64,000 bases of DNA from Vibrio sp. ED004 (GCF_023206395.1 NZ_CP066150.1:930001-994000); one strand, 5' to 3'; positions 1-9,670 are shown, counted from the first letter of the stretch. Numbers and translations: made by a program. The notes: generated from the letters alone by a model not told the origin.

Positions 1-1
1 G

Positions 2-133
2 CGTTTGATTACCGATCTCAACATCGTAAATAGCAAGCTTGCATCTCTGGTCAGTGCTTTTGGCTATCAAGTTAATCAACCGCAACTCAACCCCTCCGTA
101 ACTCGAAACAACAGCCAATCAATAAAGGAATAG
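2..133 (+). CDS. C-terminal end of a probable outer-membrane efflux protein (partial)
   Basis: An open frame enters from the left edge and ends with TAG three bases before the CusB-like start. The 43 visible residues contain LNIVNSKLASLVSAFGY, the kind of helical tail seen at the end of TolC/CusC-type outer-membrane factors. The position, immediately upstream and co-oriented with an adaptor and an RND pump, fits the third component of a tripartite Cus-type efflux complex. The piece is too short for a firm family call; the position carries most of the argument. Confidence 0.5.
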   Translation, partial: RLITDLNIVNSKLASLVSAFGYQVNQPQLNPSVTRNNSQSIKE

Positions 134-136
134 ACA

Positions 137-1744
137 ATGAATACAGTAAAAGTAGCGACTATCGCTTTGTTGGTCGGTGGTGCATTGGGTTTTGGTGCAA
201 ATCATTTTGTCGTTGGATCAGCGCATAACATGTCAGCGATGGCAGGCTTGGAGGAAGTAGAACCTCAAGCTGACGAAAGTGATGATCCACTTTATTGGGT
301 TGCACCAATGGATCCAAATTATCAGCGTGACAAGCCGGGTAAATCTCCGATGGGCATGGATCTGATTCCTGTTTATGCCGATGACTTAAGTGGTGGCTCA
401 GACAAAGCCGGAACCGTGTTTATCGACGCTTCTGTGGAAAACAACCTTGGCGTTAAAACAGCAAAGGTAGGGTTGGAAGCTTTGTCGCCACGTATTGAAA
501 CGGTCGGTTATGTGGCGTTCGATGAAAGTACATTGTGGCAAACCAACGTCCGCGCTGCGGGCTGGGTGGAGAAGCTGTATATCAACGCGGTTGGTGAGAA
601 AGTAAATAAAGGCGATGTGCTGTTCACGCTTTACTCTCCAGAGCTGGTTAAGGCACAAGAAGAGCTGCTGAGTGCATATAAAACAGGTCGCAAAGGATTG
701 ATCAAAGGATCGACCGAACGCTTGGTTACGTTAGGCGTTGATAAAGCGCAGATTCGCTCGATTACTCGACAGGGCAAAGCTTCACAAACCATTGAAATCA
801 AAGCACCTGCAGATGGCGTTATCGCAAGCCTTAACATTCGTGAAGGTGGTTACCTTTCACCTGCACAAGCGGTAATCAGTGCAGGGCCGTTAGATGAAGT
901 CTGGGTTGACGCAGAAGTGTTTGAGCGCCAAGCACACTGGATCTCGTCTGGCAGTAATGCAGAGATGACACTTGATGCGATTCCGGGTAAAGAATGGCAG
1001 GGCAATGTGGATTACGTGTACCCGATTCTTGACCCTAAAACTAGAACCTTACGCGTTCGTTTGAAGTTCTCTAACCCTAATGGCGAGCTCAAACCGAACA
1101 TGTTCGCCAATATCGCTCTGAAACCAATCAGTGATGATCAAGTTCTTACCATTCCTCGATCATCGGTTATCCACTCTGGTGGCATGACTCGTGTTGTGTT
1201 GTCTGAAGGCGAAGGTAAATACCGTTCAGCTCGCATTGAAGTGGGTCGTGAAGCGGGTGACAAGATCGAAGTGTTGCAAGGGCTCACACAAGGTGAACAC
1301 ATTGTGACTTCAGCTCACTTCATGCTGGATTCTGAATCTAGCCAATCAGCTGATTTATCCCGAATCAATGGTGTGGAAGATCAAGTAGATACAGCTTGGG
1401 CAAAAGGTGAAATTGCAGATGTAATGCAAGACAGCCGTATGGCAACCATCAATCACCAACCTGTTCCTGAATGGGATTGGCCGGGCATGGTGATGAACTT
1501 CACCTTTGTTGAAGGTTTGGACATCAGCCAGCTTAAGCGCGGACAAGTGGTTGATTTTGAAATGATGAAAACGGAATCAGGTCAGTATGAAGTTGTTGAT
1601 TACAAGGTCAGCGAGCATCAAATGGCGGGTGAAGTGTGGGTGAAGGGCGACATCACCATGCTAATGCCGGATTTCGGAATGATCACGGTGAGCCACAAGC
1701 CAGTACCCGAGTGGGATTGGAAAGCGGGTGAGGGCACATTATGA
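137..1744 (+). CDS. CusB-like RND efflux periplasmic adaptor with C-terminal CusF-like tail
   Basis: Membrane-fusion adaptor (535 aa) of a Cu(I)/Ag(I) efflux pump, linking the RND pump to the outer-membrane channel in the periplasm. An N-terminal hydrophobic anchor/signal lies at residues 5-22. Residues 53-79 form a heavy-metal-binding motif (YWVAPMDP, then PGKSPMGMDLIP). The hairpin/lipoyl and barrel parts follow at about 115-400. Residues 423-490 are a CusF-like metallochaperone domain with H440, W448, M451 and M453 at exactly the CusF ligand spacing. A second, partial CusF-like unit at 502-535 keeps H520 and W528 but ends before the two Met positions. The stop overlaps the cusA start (ATGA), so the pair is translationally coupled. 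Confidence 0.93.
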   Translation: MNTVKVATIALLVGGALGFGANHFVVGSAHNMSAMAGLEEVEPQADESDDPLYWVAPMDPNYQRDKPGKSPMGMDLIPVYADDLSGGSDKAGTVFIDASVENNLGVKTAKVGLEALSPRIETVGYVAFDESTLWQTNVRAAGWVEKLYINAVGEKVNKGDVLFTLYSPELVKAQEELLSAYKTGRKGLIKGSTERLVTLGVDKAQIRSITRQGKASQTIEIKAPADGVIASLNIREGGYLSPAQAVISAGPLDEVWVDAEVFERQAHWISSGSNAEMTLDAIPGKEWQGNVDYVYPILDPKTRTLRVRLKFSNPNGELKPNMFANIALKPISDDQVLTIPRSSVIHSGGMTRVVLSEGEGKYRSARIEVGREAGDKIEVLQGLTQGEHIVTSAHFMLDSESSQSADLSRINGVEDQVDTAWAKGEIADVMQDSRMATINHQPVPEWDWPGMVMNFTFVEGLDISQLKRGQVVDFEMMKTESGQYEVVDYKVSEHQMAGEVWVKGDITMLMPDFGMITVSHKPVPEWDWKAGEGTL

Positions 1745-4700
1745 TCAATGCAATTATTCGTTGGTCCATCAGTAACCGATTTTTGGTTCTGGTCGCGACC
1801 CTCGCAATCGTGTTTGGCGGGTTATACAGCGTTAAAAATACGCCCGTCGATGCGATTCCTGATCTGTCTGATGTGCAGGTGATCATCAAAACCAGCTATC
1901 CGGGTCAAGCGCCGCAAGTGGTTGAAGACCAAGTAACGTATCCACTCACCACTGCGATGTTAGCCGTGCCGGGTGCTGAAACGGTTCGTGGTTACTCGTT
2001 CTTTGGCGATTCCTACGTCTATATTATCTTCAATGATGATACTGATATGTATTGGGCACGTTCTCGCGTGTTGGAATATCTGAGCCAAGTCGCGCCTAAC
2101 TTGCCATCAAGTGCTAAGCCAACATTAGGGCCAGATGCAACCGGTGTGGGCTGGGTTTACAGCTATGTACTGCAAGATAAAACCGGTAAGCACGACTTAG
2201 CGGATCTTCGTAGCCTGCAAGACTGGTTCTTGAAGTATGAGCTGCAAACCGTTGAGGGTGTGTCTGAAGTCGCAACGGTAGGCGGCATGGTTAAGCAGTA
2301 TCAAGTGCAAATAGATCCAGCCAAATTACGTGCTTATGACCTAACGCTTCAGAAAGTCAACAAGGCGATCCAAGATGGTAACCAAGAAACGGGTGCCTCA
2401 GTAGTTGAGATTGCTGAAGCGGAGCACATGGTTCGTACAACGGGTTACCTCACAAGCATTGAAGATATTCAATCACTGCCACTAAAAGTGACCGATAAAG
2501 GCACACCGCTGTTATTGGGTGATATTGCTGACATTAACCTTGGCCCGCAGATGCGTCGTGGTATCTCTGAGCTGAATGGTGAAGGCGAAGCCGTTGGTGG
2601 CGTTATCGTGATGCGCTTTGGTGAGAATGCCAGTGAAGTGATTGATTCTGTTAAGAGTAAACTCGCAGAGCTGCAAGCGGGATTACCAGACGGTGTTGAA
2701 ATTGTCGCGACTTATGACCGTTCAACCTTGATTGATTCTGCGGTTGAAAACCTATGGAAGAAGCTGGCTGAAGAGTTCATCGTGGTTGCGATCGTGTGTG
2801 CATTGTTCTTGTTCCATATTCGTTCATCACTGGTTATCGCGCTTAGCTTGCCTGTCGGTATTTTAGGCGCGTTTATCGTGATACATTGGCAGGGTATTAA
2901 CGCCAATATCATGTCTCTCGGCGGTATCGCGATTGCGATTGGTGCCATGGTCGATGGTGCAATCGTAATGATAGAGAACGTTCACAAACATATTGAGCGA
3001 ACGCCTCTGACCGATAAAAACCGTTGGCAAGTAATTGGCAAAGCGGCAGAAGAAGTGGGTGTGCCGCTGTTCTTCTCGCTGATTATCATTACCTTAAGCT
3101 TTGTTCCTGTATTCGCATTAGAAGGCCAAGAGGGCAAGATGTTCTCGCCACTCGCGTTTACTAAAACGTATGCAATGGCGGCCGCTGCAGGCTTGGCTAT
3201 CACACTTGTTCCGGTGCTAATGGGTTACTTCATTCGTGGCAACGTGTTACCTGAACACAAGAACCCAGTGAACCGCAGTTTAGTCGCGATGTATAAACCA
3301 TTGCTCAACTTAAGCCTCAAGTATCCAAAAGTGATGATTGTGATTGCACTGGGTTTGATGGCTTCTGCGTATTACCCAACCAGTAAGCTTGGCAGCGAGT
3401 TCATTCCACCTTTGGATGAAGGTGACTTGATGTACATGCCGACTACTTATCCGGGGATCTCGATAGGTAAGGCGCGTGAATTGCTGCAGCAAACCAACAA
3501 GCTGATCAAAACCATTCCAGAGGTTGAAACCACATGGGGCAAGATTGGACGTGCGGAAACGGCAACCGATCCTGCACCATTGACTATGATTGAAACGGTT
3601 ATTCAGCTTAAACCGCGAGATGAATGGCGTGACGGTGTCACTAGTGAGTCACTGCGTAAAGAGTTCGATGATCTGATTCAGTTCCCGGGTTTGACTAACG
3701 CATGGGTTATGCCAATCAAGACTCGTATCGACATGTTAGCGACCGGTATTAAAACGCCAATCGGAATCAAGATAGCAGGGCCAGAGCTGAGTGTTATTGA
3801 GGATATCGGTTCTCAGCTTGAGCCTACCTTGAACGGTGTAAGTGGCACGGCCTCTGTGTATGCCGAACGTGTGGCTGGTGGTCGTTATGTCACGATAGAC
3901 ATTAAGCGCCGCTCTGCTGCTCGTTACGGGTTAAGCATTAAAGAAGTGCAGCAGGTTATTTCGACTGCAGTTGGTGGGATGAATGTCGGTGAAACCGTTG
4001 AAGGACTGGAGCGTTACCCAATCAACGTTAGATACCCGCAAGATTACCGTGACTCTGTAGTGAAGTTACAGAACTTACCACTCGTTACGCCAAACGGTGC
4101 TCGTATTGCTTTGTCTGATGTCGCTGACATTCGTTATGAAGATGGTCCACCAATGATCAAAACAGAGAACGCGCGTCCTAACGGTTGGGTATTCGTGGAT
4201 ATTGATGGTCGTGACCTTGGTTCTTACGTGGCAGAAGCGCAGCAAGTAGTTGCCGAGCAAATTGTATTGCCTGCAGGTTACTCGCTCGCTTGGTCGGGTC
4301 AATATGAATACATGGAGCGCGCAAAAGACCGCTTGAGTGTCGTTGTTCCAATTACCATCGCCATCATTATGTTGCTGCTGTATCTGAGCTTCCGCCGTGT
4401 CGGTGAAGTGATGATGATCATGCTGACATTGCCTTTAGCCATGGTCGGAGGCCTATGGTTGATGCACTACCTCAATTACAACTTCTCTATTGCGGTTGGA
4501 GTTGGCTTCATCGCGCTAGCGGGTGTTGCGGTTGAGATAGGTGTGATCATGTTGGTGTATCTCAACCAAGCGTGGCACTACAAAAAGCTCGATGCAGAGC
4601 AGAACCAACAAACACTTCAACAAGCTGATCTCACAGATGCCATTCGTGAAGGGGCAGGGCTTCGTGTACGTCCAGTGATGATGACGGTTCTTACGGTGAT

Positions 4701-4884
4701 CATTGGCCTAATTCCAATTATGTACGGAGAAGGCACTGGCTCTGAAGTGATGCAACGAATCGCAGCGCCGATGATAGGCGGAATGGCGTCTGCACTGCTG
4801 CTTACTCTATTGGTGCTGCCCGCAATTTTTAAGCTTTGGAAGCAGCGTGAGATTACCCGCAGCCAAAGCGAGACAAGTAAATAA
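1741..4884 (+). CDS. cusA: CusA-like Cu(I)/Ag(I) efflux RND inner-membrane pump
   Basis: Heavy-metal-efflux RND transporter (1047 aa), the proton-driven pump that exports Cu(I)/Ag(I) through the adaptor and outer-membrane channel. The three methionines that bind metal in E. coli CusA have counterparts at M566 (in MYMPTT), M616 (in PLTMIET) and M665 (in RIDMLATG), with a constant 7-residue offset. The proton-relay aspartate of TM4 is at D405 (GAMVDGAIVMIEN). Full length for the family, with twelve membrane segments expected. It overlaps the adaptor gene by 4 bp. A cupredoxin gene follows after 105 bp, probably in the same operon; the gap holds a GCCCTTAC/GTAAGGGC inverted repeat at 4900-4932 without a T-run. 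Confidence 0.95.
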   Translation: MINAIIRWSISNRFLVLVATLAIVFGGLYSVKNTPVDAIPDLSDVQVIIKTSYPGQAPQVVEDQVTYPLTTAMLAVPGAETVRGYSFFGDSYVYIIFNDDTDMYWARSRVLEYLSQVAPNLPSSAKPTLGPDATGVGWVYSYVLQDKTGKHDLADLRSLQDWFLKYELQTVEGVSEVATVGGMVKQYQVQIDPAKLRAYDLTLQKVNKAIQDGNQETGASVVEIAEAEHMVRTTGYLTSIEDIQSLPLKVTDKGTPLLLGDIADINLGPQMRRGISELNGEGEAVGGVIVMRFGENASEVIDSVKSKLAELQAGLPDGVEIVATYDRSTLIDSAVENLWKKLAEEFIVVAIVCALFLFHIRSSLVIALSLPVGILGAFIVIHWQGINANIMSLGGIAIAIGAMVDGAIVMIENVHKHIERTPLTDKNRWQVIGKAAEEVGVPLFFSLIIITLSFVPVFALEGQEGKMFSPLAFTKTYAMAAAAGLAITLVPVLMGYFIRGNVLPEHKNPVNRSLVAMYKPLLNLSLKYPKVMIVIALGLMASAYYPTSKLGSEFIPPLDEGDLMYMPTTYPGISIGKARELLQQTNKLIKTIPEVETTWGKIGRAETATDPAPLTMIETVIQLKPRDEWRDGVTSESLRKEFDDLIQFPGLTNAWVMPIKTRIDMLATGIKTPIGIKIAGPELSVIEDIGSQLEPTLNGVSGTASVYAERVAGGRYVTIDIKRRSAARYGLSIKEVQQVISTAVGGMNVGETVEGLERYPINVRYPQDYRDSVVKLQNLPLVTPNGARIALSDVADIRYEDGPPMIKTENARPNGWVFVDIDGRDLGSYVAEAQQVVAEQIVLPAGYSLAWSGQYEYMERAKDRLSVVVPITIAIIMLLLYLSFRRVGEVMMIMLTLPLAMVGGLWLMHYLNYNFSIAVGVGFIALAGVAVEIGVIMLVYLNQAWHYKKLDAEQNQQTLQQADLTDAIREGAGLRVRPVMMTVLTVIIGLIPIMYGEGTGSEVMQRIAAPMIGGMASALLLTLLVLPAIFKLWKQREITRSQSETSK

Positions 4885-4989
4885 CGTACTGACTATAAAG
4901 CCCTTACTTGCGAAATAGAAGTAGGTAAGGGCGCACCACATGAACATGTGAAACTCACAAAACAAACAGAATAAACCTAAGGAACGACC

Positions 4990-5595
4990 ATGAAAAAGAC
5001 ACTGATTGCTATCGCCCTAACACTGACTACTGCAACAGCTTTTGCTGCTATGAACCATTCAACTAGTGACCATTCAAACATGGAACACTCAAGTATGGAC
5101 CACTCGATGATGAAGAGTGGAGAAATGGATCATTCAAAGATGAATCACAGCATGATGAAGGGTGGGAAGATGGACCATTCAATGATGATGAACATGGACG
5201 GAATGATGGATATGGAAGGCATGTCTGAAGTGGGTATGCCAGCAACAGGCGCGAAACCCGATAAAGTGGTTCATGTTTTATTGAGTGATGACATGAAAAT
5301 CACCTTTAAAAACAAGGTCGATATTGAGCCCAATGATGTAGTTCAGTTTGTGGTGATGAACACAGGCAAGATAGACCACGAATTCTCTATTGGTTCTGCC
5401 GCGGAGCAGTTAGAGCATCGTGAAATGATGAAGAAGATGGGCAACCACCACCATGATTCTGGCAGCACAGTGACGGTGAAACCGGGCAAAGCGAAGCAGA
5501 TGCTTTGGCATTTCCATGGAGACAATCATGTAGAATTTGCCTGCAATATTCCAGGACACGCAGAAGCGGGCATGGCGAAGTCGATAACGCTTTAG
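4990..5595 (+). CDS. Met/His-rich periplasmic cupredoxin
   Basis: Secreted copper protein of 201 aa. A signal peptide occupies residues 1-20 (ends AFAA). Residues 21-80 form a Met/His-rich region of repeated MDHS/MNHS units like those in CopA/PcoA-type copper proteins. A plastocyanin-like cupredoxin fold follows at about 88-201, with a type-1 ligand set visible as H130 (KIDHEF), C185, H190 and M195 (ACNIPGHAEAGM). RBS AAGGA lies 7 nt before the ATG. It sits downstream of the Cus-type pump genes, so a role in periplasmic copper binding or delivery to the pump is likely (inference). The mix of Met-rich tail and type-1 site suggests it can bind several Cu(I) ions as well as one redox copper. Confidence 0.88.
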   Translation: MKKTLIAIALTLTTATAFAAMNHSTSDHSNMEHSSMDHSMMKSGEMDHSKMNHSMMKGGKMDHSMMMNMDGMMDMEGMSEVGMPATGAKPDKVVHVLLSDDMKITFKNKVDIEPNDVVQFVVMNTGKIDHEFSIGSAAEQLEHREMMKKMGNHHHDSGSTVTVKPGKAKQMLWHFHGDNHVEFACNIPGHAEAGMAKSITL

Positions 5596-5646
5596 GCATT
5601 ATCTAATAGAGCTAGAAGTAGGTGCTAGACAAACACAAGAAAGCTA

Positions 5647-5687
5647 AAAGATAAGTCTTAGCTCATCCGTAGTTGAGACTTATCTTT
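5647..5687. terminator. Bidirectional terminator between convergent genes
   Basis: A perfect 12-bp stem, AAAGATAAGTCT (5647-5658) with AGACTTATCTTT (5676-5687), lies between the cupredoxin gene and the reverse-strand gene at 5696-5953. It has A-rich and T-rich outer flanks. Confidence 0.75.
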
Positions 5688-5695
5688 CTTGGCGA

Positions 5696-5953
5696 CTACT
5701 GTAATAGGATCGATGTTTCCAGTAGATGCTGAGCTTCACCACTTAAATGCGGCAACTCTGACATGATCTTCTTAAGCTTGTCGTCGATCGATTCCACTTC
5801 ATTCAAAGAGCGAAACGCAAGCACGGCCTGCTCTGGTTCGCTGCTCACATAACCCTTCAACGTATTAAGCTGAATTTTGTTCGCATTTTCGACTTTTGAC
5901 AGTGCGACATTGATTGCTTCGATGTTTATTGTTAACTCATTGTTTTTAAACAT
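5696..5953 (-). CDS. Small hypothetical protein
   Basis: An 85-residue, mostly helical, soluble, acidic protein with no signal peptide and no motif I recognise. Heptad-like segments (IDDKLKKIMSEL, AQHLLETSILL) suggest a helical bundle. The reading frame is supported by the bidirectional terminator placed just beyond its stop and by an A/T-rich promoter-like region upstream. No good Shine-Dalgarno is visible before the ATG, so the start is uncertain. Confidence 0.55.
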   Translation of the reverse strand: MFKNNELTINIEAINVALSKVENANKIQLNTLKGYVSSEPEQAVLAFRSLNEVESIDDKLKKIMSELPHLSGEAQHLLETSILLQ

Positions 5954-6191
5954 TTTTATTATTTTTTGGTTGTTTCTAATTGGCGCACATTAACACAACC
6001 ATTTTTTCGGATATTGACCGAGATTATTAAATTGGAACAATTTCGAAAACGACTAAAAGTAGAACAGTGGCATTAGCTATAAAAATACGAAGCAATAGAG
6101 TGAGTTAACGGGTTTATCTAGAGACAATAAAATTGATGTTGAAACGTTTGATCTTTGGGAGAGTTTCGGCTGAATAAAGCCTAAGTAGGAT

Positions 6192-6266
<75 letters not shown>

Positions 6267-6304
6267 ACACTGTCTTAAGAGTAAGACTGAGGCATCAAGA
6301 AGAC

Positions 6305-6379
<75 letters not shown>

Positions 6380-6899
6380 ACATCGTCTTAACGAGTTTGA
6401 TAATGCCACATCTAACTGAAAACGAAACCTTTTTCTTTCATTTTTATTCTAAGTGCTCGCATAACCACCACTCCGCTAGTTTTTCAATCATGTCTGGCGT
6501 TTAGAGAGTGAATAAAATGTGACTAAACTCTCGTTAATCCCAAGATTCAAACGGGTGCTGACTTGATAGTTTAAGAAAAGGGGAAAGGGATGAATTTATA
6601 AACTGATATCGGGTGTTATTTCCTCATCAACACAGGCAAAATCTATGGTTTAACGTGTTAACACAATCGAAATTTGAGCTGAATTTATAAGTGCGTTTAT
6701 AACAATGTGGGTGCATAGATTTAACTTACGAACGATTCGTATCATTCATTAAACTAATCCCAAATGAGTAGAGTAATACACGCCTCTGTGCGTTCACAGA
6801 AAAAAGTAACGAATTTAGTTGATAATTCACGCAAAAGTCTCGTCATTCCGTCTGTCGTTTGGTACATTTGCCGCACATTTTGTCTCGCCTAAAATACCC
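6380..6899. other. 520-bp intergenic region upstream of the tRNAs and the exporter gene
   Basis: A/T-rich and without a convincing gene. It must hold the reverse-strand tRNA promoter and the forward promoter of the exporter gene. A TTG-started extension of the exporter frame begins at 6819 but has no ribosome binding site. Confidence 0.5.
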
Positions 6900-8063
6900 A
6901 TGCCTTCTCAGTTCAGAATTAACAAAATTGTTGAAATTGGTGACACTCTTCACCGCAGCGGTTGTGCTCCCTATAAGCTTGAAAAATACACACAGTTCTA
7001 TGCAAAAAAGCATGGTGTCGATGTGATGATCCAAGCAACACCAACCGCGATTAACTATCAATTTCCAGATGATAACAACGCCGTTATTCTTAAGCGCCTA
7101 AAGCCTGCTTCAATTAATCTGAGTTTGTTGGCAAACACCATCATTCGTATTAACCAACCGAGCAGTGAGCCAGTACCAGAGCCTGTCGGCTACTCTAAGT
7201 TTGTGACTGCACTAGCTAACATGGGTATTCCACCTGCGTATTTGATGTTAGTCGGCAGTACGTTGGAAGCGGTTGGCTTTTCTGCGTTATTGGGTTTGAT
7301 GGTTTGGGTATGTCAGCAAGTCCTGCATTCACGTCGCGCAATTGCGGTTGAATTTATCTCAGCATTATTGACGGGTATCTTTGTAGCGTTTTTGGCAAGT
7401 ACAGGTTTGCCGATCCCGGTGTGGGCGTTGTGTATTGCGTCAATCGTCTTATTTGTCCCCGGATTATCTATAGCCAACGCATTAGAATGTTTGGCTTTCA
7501 ATGATCTTGTCTCGGGTACCAGTTTGCTAGGGCAGAGTGCCTTAACGCTGATCAAGCTGTTTGTTGGGATTATCATGGGTCTCAATATTGGTGAAGCGAT
7601 ATGGGGACAAGCGGTCTCCATCGACTATACCAATGCGGTGCCAGTGTGGATGCACATATCTGGCTTGGTGTTGATCTCTGTGTCTATCGGCGTGATGTTC
7701 AATGCGCGCCCTAAAGACATCTTACTTGGTTTGCCAGTTGCAGTTTTGGGTATGTGGGGTCCGTTCTATCTAGGTTTTGACAGTGGTTGGGTTGTCGGTA
7801 CTTGGGTAACAACAGTTCTTATTACTTTATACGGCACTTGGATTGCTAAAAAGATGGAGCTCACGGGGTCTATTTACATCGTGCAGGGTATTATCATCTT
7901 GGTTCCAGGTAGTCGCGTTCTAGTGAGTGCGAGTCAATCGGTGTTTGAACAATCTATCTTGCCGATCCCAAGTATCGGTTTATCGGCGCTGTTTATGTTC
8001 TCTGCGATTGTGGCAGGGCAAATCACCGCGTATTCGATCTACTCACCAAAAGTAGAGCGTTAA
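6900..8063 (+). CDS. Threonine/serine exporter family protein (ThrE-type, fused YjjP/YjjB)
   Basis: Inner-membrane protein of 387 aa resembling ThrE: an N-terminal DUF1212-type domain (IVEIGDTLHRSGCAPYKLE, then VMIQATPTAINY) followed by about ten hydrophobic segments, the equivalent of E. coli YjjP and YjjB in one chain. Likely exports small amino or organic acids. I chose the ATG at 6900 because conserved sequence starts just after it; an in-frame TTG at 6819 would add 27 residues but has no RBS and unconvincing sequence. It is followed by a strong terminator and appears monocistronic. Confidence 0.85.
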   Translation: MPSQFRINKIVEIGDTLHRSGCAPYKLEKYTQFYAKKHGVDVMIQATPTAINYQFPDDNNAVILKRLKPASINLSLLANTIIRINQPSSEPVPEPVGYSKFVTALANMGIPPAYLMLVGSTLEAVGFSALLGLMVWVCQQVLHSRRAIAVEFISALLTGIFVAFLASTGLPIPVWALCIASIVLFVPGLSIANALECLAFNDLVSGTSLLGQSALTLIKLFVGIIMGLNIGEAIWGQAVSIDYTNAVPVWMHISGLVLISVSIGVMFNARPKDILLGLPVAVLGMWGPFYLGFDSGWVVGTWVTTVLITLYGTWIAKKMELTGSIYIVQGIIILVPGSRVLVSASQSVFEQSILPIPSIGLSALFMFSAIVAGQITAYSIYSPKVER

Positions 8064-8106
8064 TCTGATTAGATTCTAACTGGCGCTCAGGTAACTTCGT
8101 TTCTTC

Positions 8107-8142
8107 AACAAACACAGCTTAGCGGCTGTGTTTGTTCGTTTT
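8107..8142 (+). terminator. Rho-independent terminator of the exporter gene
   Basis: A perfect 12-bp stem AACAAACACAGC/GCTGTGTTTGTT with loop TTAGCG, followed by CGTTTT. Confidence 0.85.
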
Positions 8143-8261
8143 AGAGCCGCTCTTTTCCTACTTTAAGTTTATCTTCAGACAATCTGGTAGATTTGTACTC
8201 GCTAAGCCTAGCAAGAGTCATTAAAATGGACGCAAATTCTATTTAAATGAAGTATTAACGT

Positions 8262-8600
8262 ATGTCTTTACCTCCTTGTCCGCAATGCCAATCTGAATAT
8301 GTCTACCCAGACCAAAACAACCTAATCTGTCCTGAGTGTGCCTATGAATGGAACCCAGAAGAAGAGCGTTTAGAAAGAGAAGCTGCACGTGTAAAGGACG
8401 TTAACGGCGCAGTGTTAGATACCGGTGATAAAGTTACCTTCATTAAAGATTTAAAAGTGAAAGGCAGCTCTAGCGTACTGAAAATCGGTACCAAAGCGGT
8501 GATTCGACGCATCAATGAAGGCAAAGATCACCAGCTAGATTGCAAGCTTGATGGTGGCGGTGAGATGCTGGTGACTGCAAAATACGTGAAAAAGCAGTAA
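8262..8600 (+). CDS. yjdM: YjdM (PhnA-like) zinc-ribbon protein
   Basis: A 112-residue cytosolic protein, the usual length for YjdM/PhnA. The N-terminal zinc ribbon has CPQC (residues 6-9) and CPEC (24-27). The C-terminal SH3-like barrel begins near residue 50 ([18 protein letters not shown]). The family was once linked to phosphonoacetate hydrolase, but the E. coli member has no proven enzymatic role. It appears to be a single-gene unit with no phosphonate genes nearby. Confidence 0.9.
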   Translation: MSLPPCPQCQSEYVYPDQNNLICPECAYEWNPEEERLEREAARVKDVNGAVLDTGDKVTFIKDLKVKGSSSVLKIGTKAVIRRINEGKDHQLDCKLDGGGEMLVTAKYVKKQ

Positions 8601-8701
8601 CCACTCTTTCGGACGATTGTCGTAAATGTTCAATGCTTTTGGGCCGTTATTGAGCATACTGACTAGCAAACAGAGTCAAACTCAAACGTTAGAGAATCAA
8701 G

Positions 8702-9124
8702 ATGATCAGAGAATACAGCGCAGCCGACACCGAAACGGTCCTAAATATTTGGCTCACCGCCTCCATTAAGGCGCACAACTTCATGGCGCCTGAATTTTGG
8801 GAGTCACAAGTGGGCAATATGCGCGATATCTACCTTCCTGCGTCAAAAACCTATTTGTTCCAAGTTGACGGGGAAGTTTGCGGGTTTTATTCACTCTATG
8901 AAGGGTTATTAGCGGCGATCTTTGTCTGCCCTGAGCATCAAGGGAGTGGTATCGGGAAACAGCTCATGCAACATGCCAAGCTTGAATGCCCAAACTTGTC
9001 TTTGAATGTGTACAAAGAGAATCATGCGACCATTGAGTTCTACCTTTCTCAAGGCTTTACCATCGTCAGTGAACAAGCCGATGAGCACACAGGACACCAA
9101 GAGTACACCATGCATTTAGCCTAG
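8702..9124 (+). CDS. GNAT N-acetyltransferase (YjaB-like)
   Basis: A 140-aa acetyl-CoA-dependent N-acetyltransferase. The acetyl-CoA loop QGSGIGKQLM is visible around residue 80, preceded by the beta strand AAIFVCPEH and followed by YKENHATIEFYLSQGF, the typical GNAT C-terminal half. Overall similarity is to E. coli YjaB (D...IW..S...HDF pattern near the N-terminus). The substrate cannot be told from sequence. It is the first of three unrelated GNAT genes in a row. Confidence 0.88.
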   Translation: MIREYSAADTETVLNIWLTASIKAHNFMAPEFWESQVGNMRDIYLPASKTYLFQVDGEVCGFYSLYEGLLAAIFVCPEHQGSGIGKQLMQHAKLECPNLSLNVYKENHATIEFYLSQGFTIVSEQADEHTGHQEYTMHLA

Positions 9125-9175
9125 CGTCGGGCTTAGTGAATAGTCAGACGAGCATTAGGCAGGAATAGAAGTTAT

Positions 9176-9670
9176 ATGGATATAGTTAAAGCCGACATGG
9201 CGCACTCGACTGCGTTCCACCATTATTTAAACGCTTGTATCGATGATGGACTGGAAATCTATATCGGTATTTCTGATGGCAGTGATAGTTACTTAGAAAG
9301 GCGAATAGCTTATTCAAAAGGTGAGTGTTTGCCTGAAGGGTGGACGCCAGCTTCTACTTACTTTTGTATTGATTCTGAGCAGATTCTTGGTGTGATTAGA
9401 GTTCGTCACGGTACCAGTGAATACATTCATGACGTTATCGGGCACATCGGCTATGAGACTTTGCCACAAGCAAGAGGACGAGGAGTCGCGAGTCATATGC
9501 TGTCTTGGGTTCAGCGTCACGTGCTTATAGAAAGCGCTATTATTACCTGTGACTGCGACAATGTTGCGTCGCAAAAAGTGATTGAGAAGTGCGGCGGCCA
9601 GTTCTTAAATACCTTTTATTCAGAGCAAGATCAGCAAGAGGTGTTGCGCTATCAGCTAGACCCAAAATGA
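9176..9670 (+). CDS. GNAT N-acetyltransferase
   Basis: A 164-aa acetyltransferase of the COG3981 style. Motif A appears as IGYETLPQARGRGVASHML (residues about 92-110), followed by the CDCDNVASQKVIEKCGG segment typical of the C-terminal strand-helix. The gap from the preceding GNAT gene is 51 bp, so co-transcription is possible. Substrate unknown. Confidence 0.88.
   Translation: MDIVKADMAHSTAFHHYLNACIDDGLEIYIGISDGSDSYLERRIAYSKGECLPEGWTPASTYFCIDSEQILGVIRVRHGTSEYIHDVIGHIGYETLPQARGRGVASHMLSWVQRHVLIESAIITCDCDNVASQKVIEKCGGQFLNTFYSEQDQQEVLRYQLDPK

Noticed and set aside
4900..4932. Hairpin GCCCTTAC/GTAAGGGC between cusA and the cupredoxin gene considered as a terminator
   Set aside because: The loop is 17 nt and there is no T-run; the downstream gene is likely in the same operon.
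6819..6899. TTG-started N-terminal extension of the threonine/serine exporter
   Set aside because: No RBS, weak start codon, and the conserved sequence starts after ATG 6900. Kept only as an alternative.
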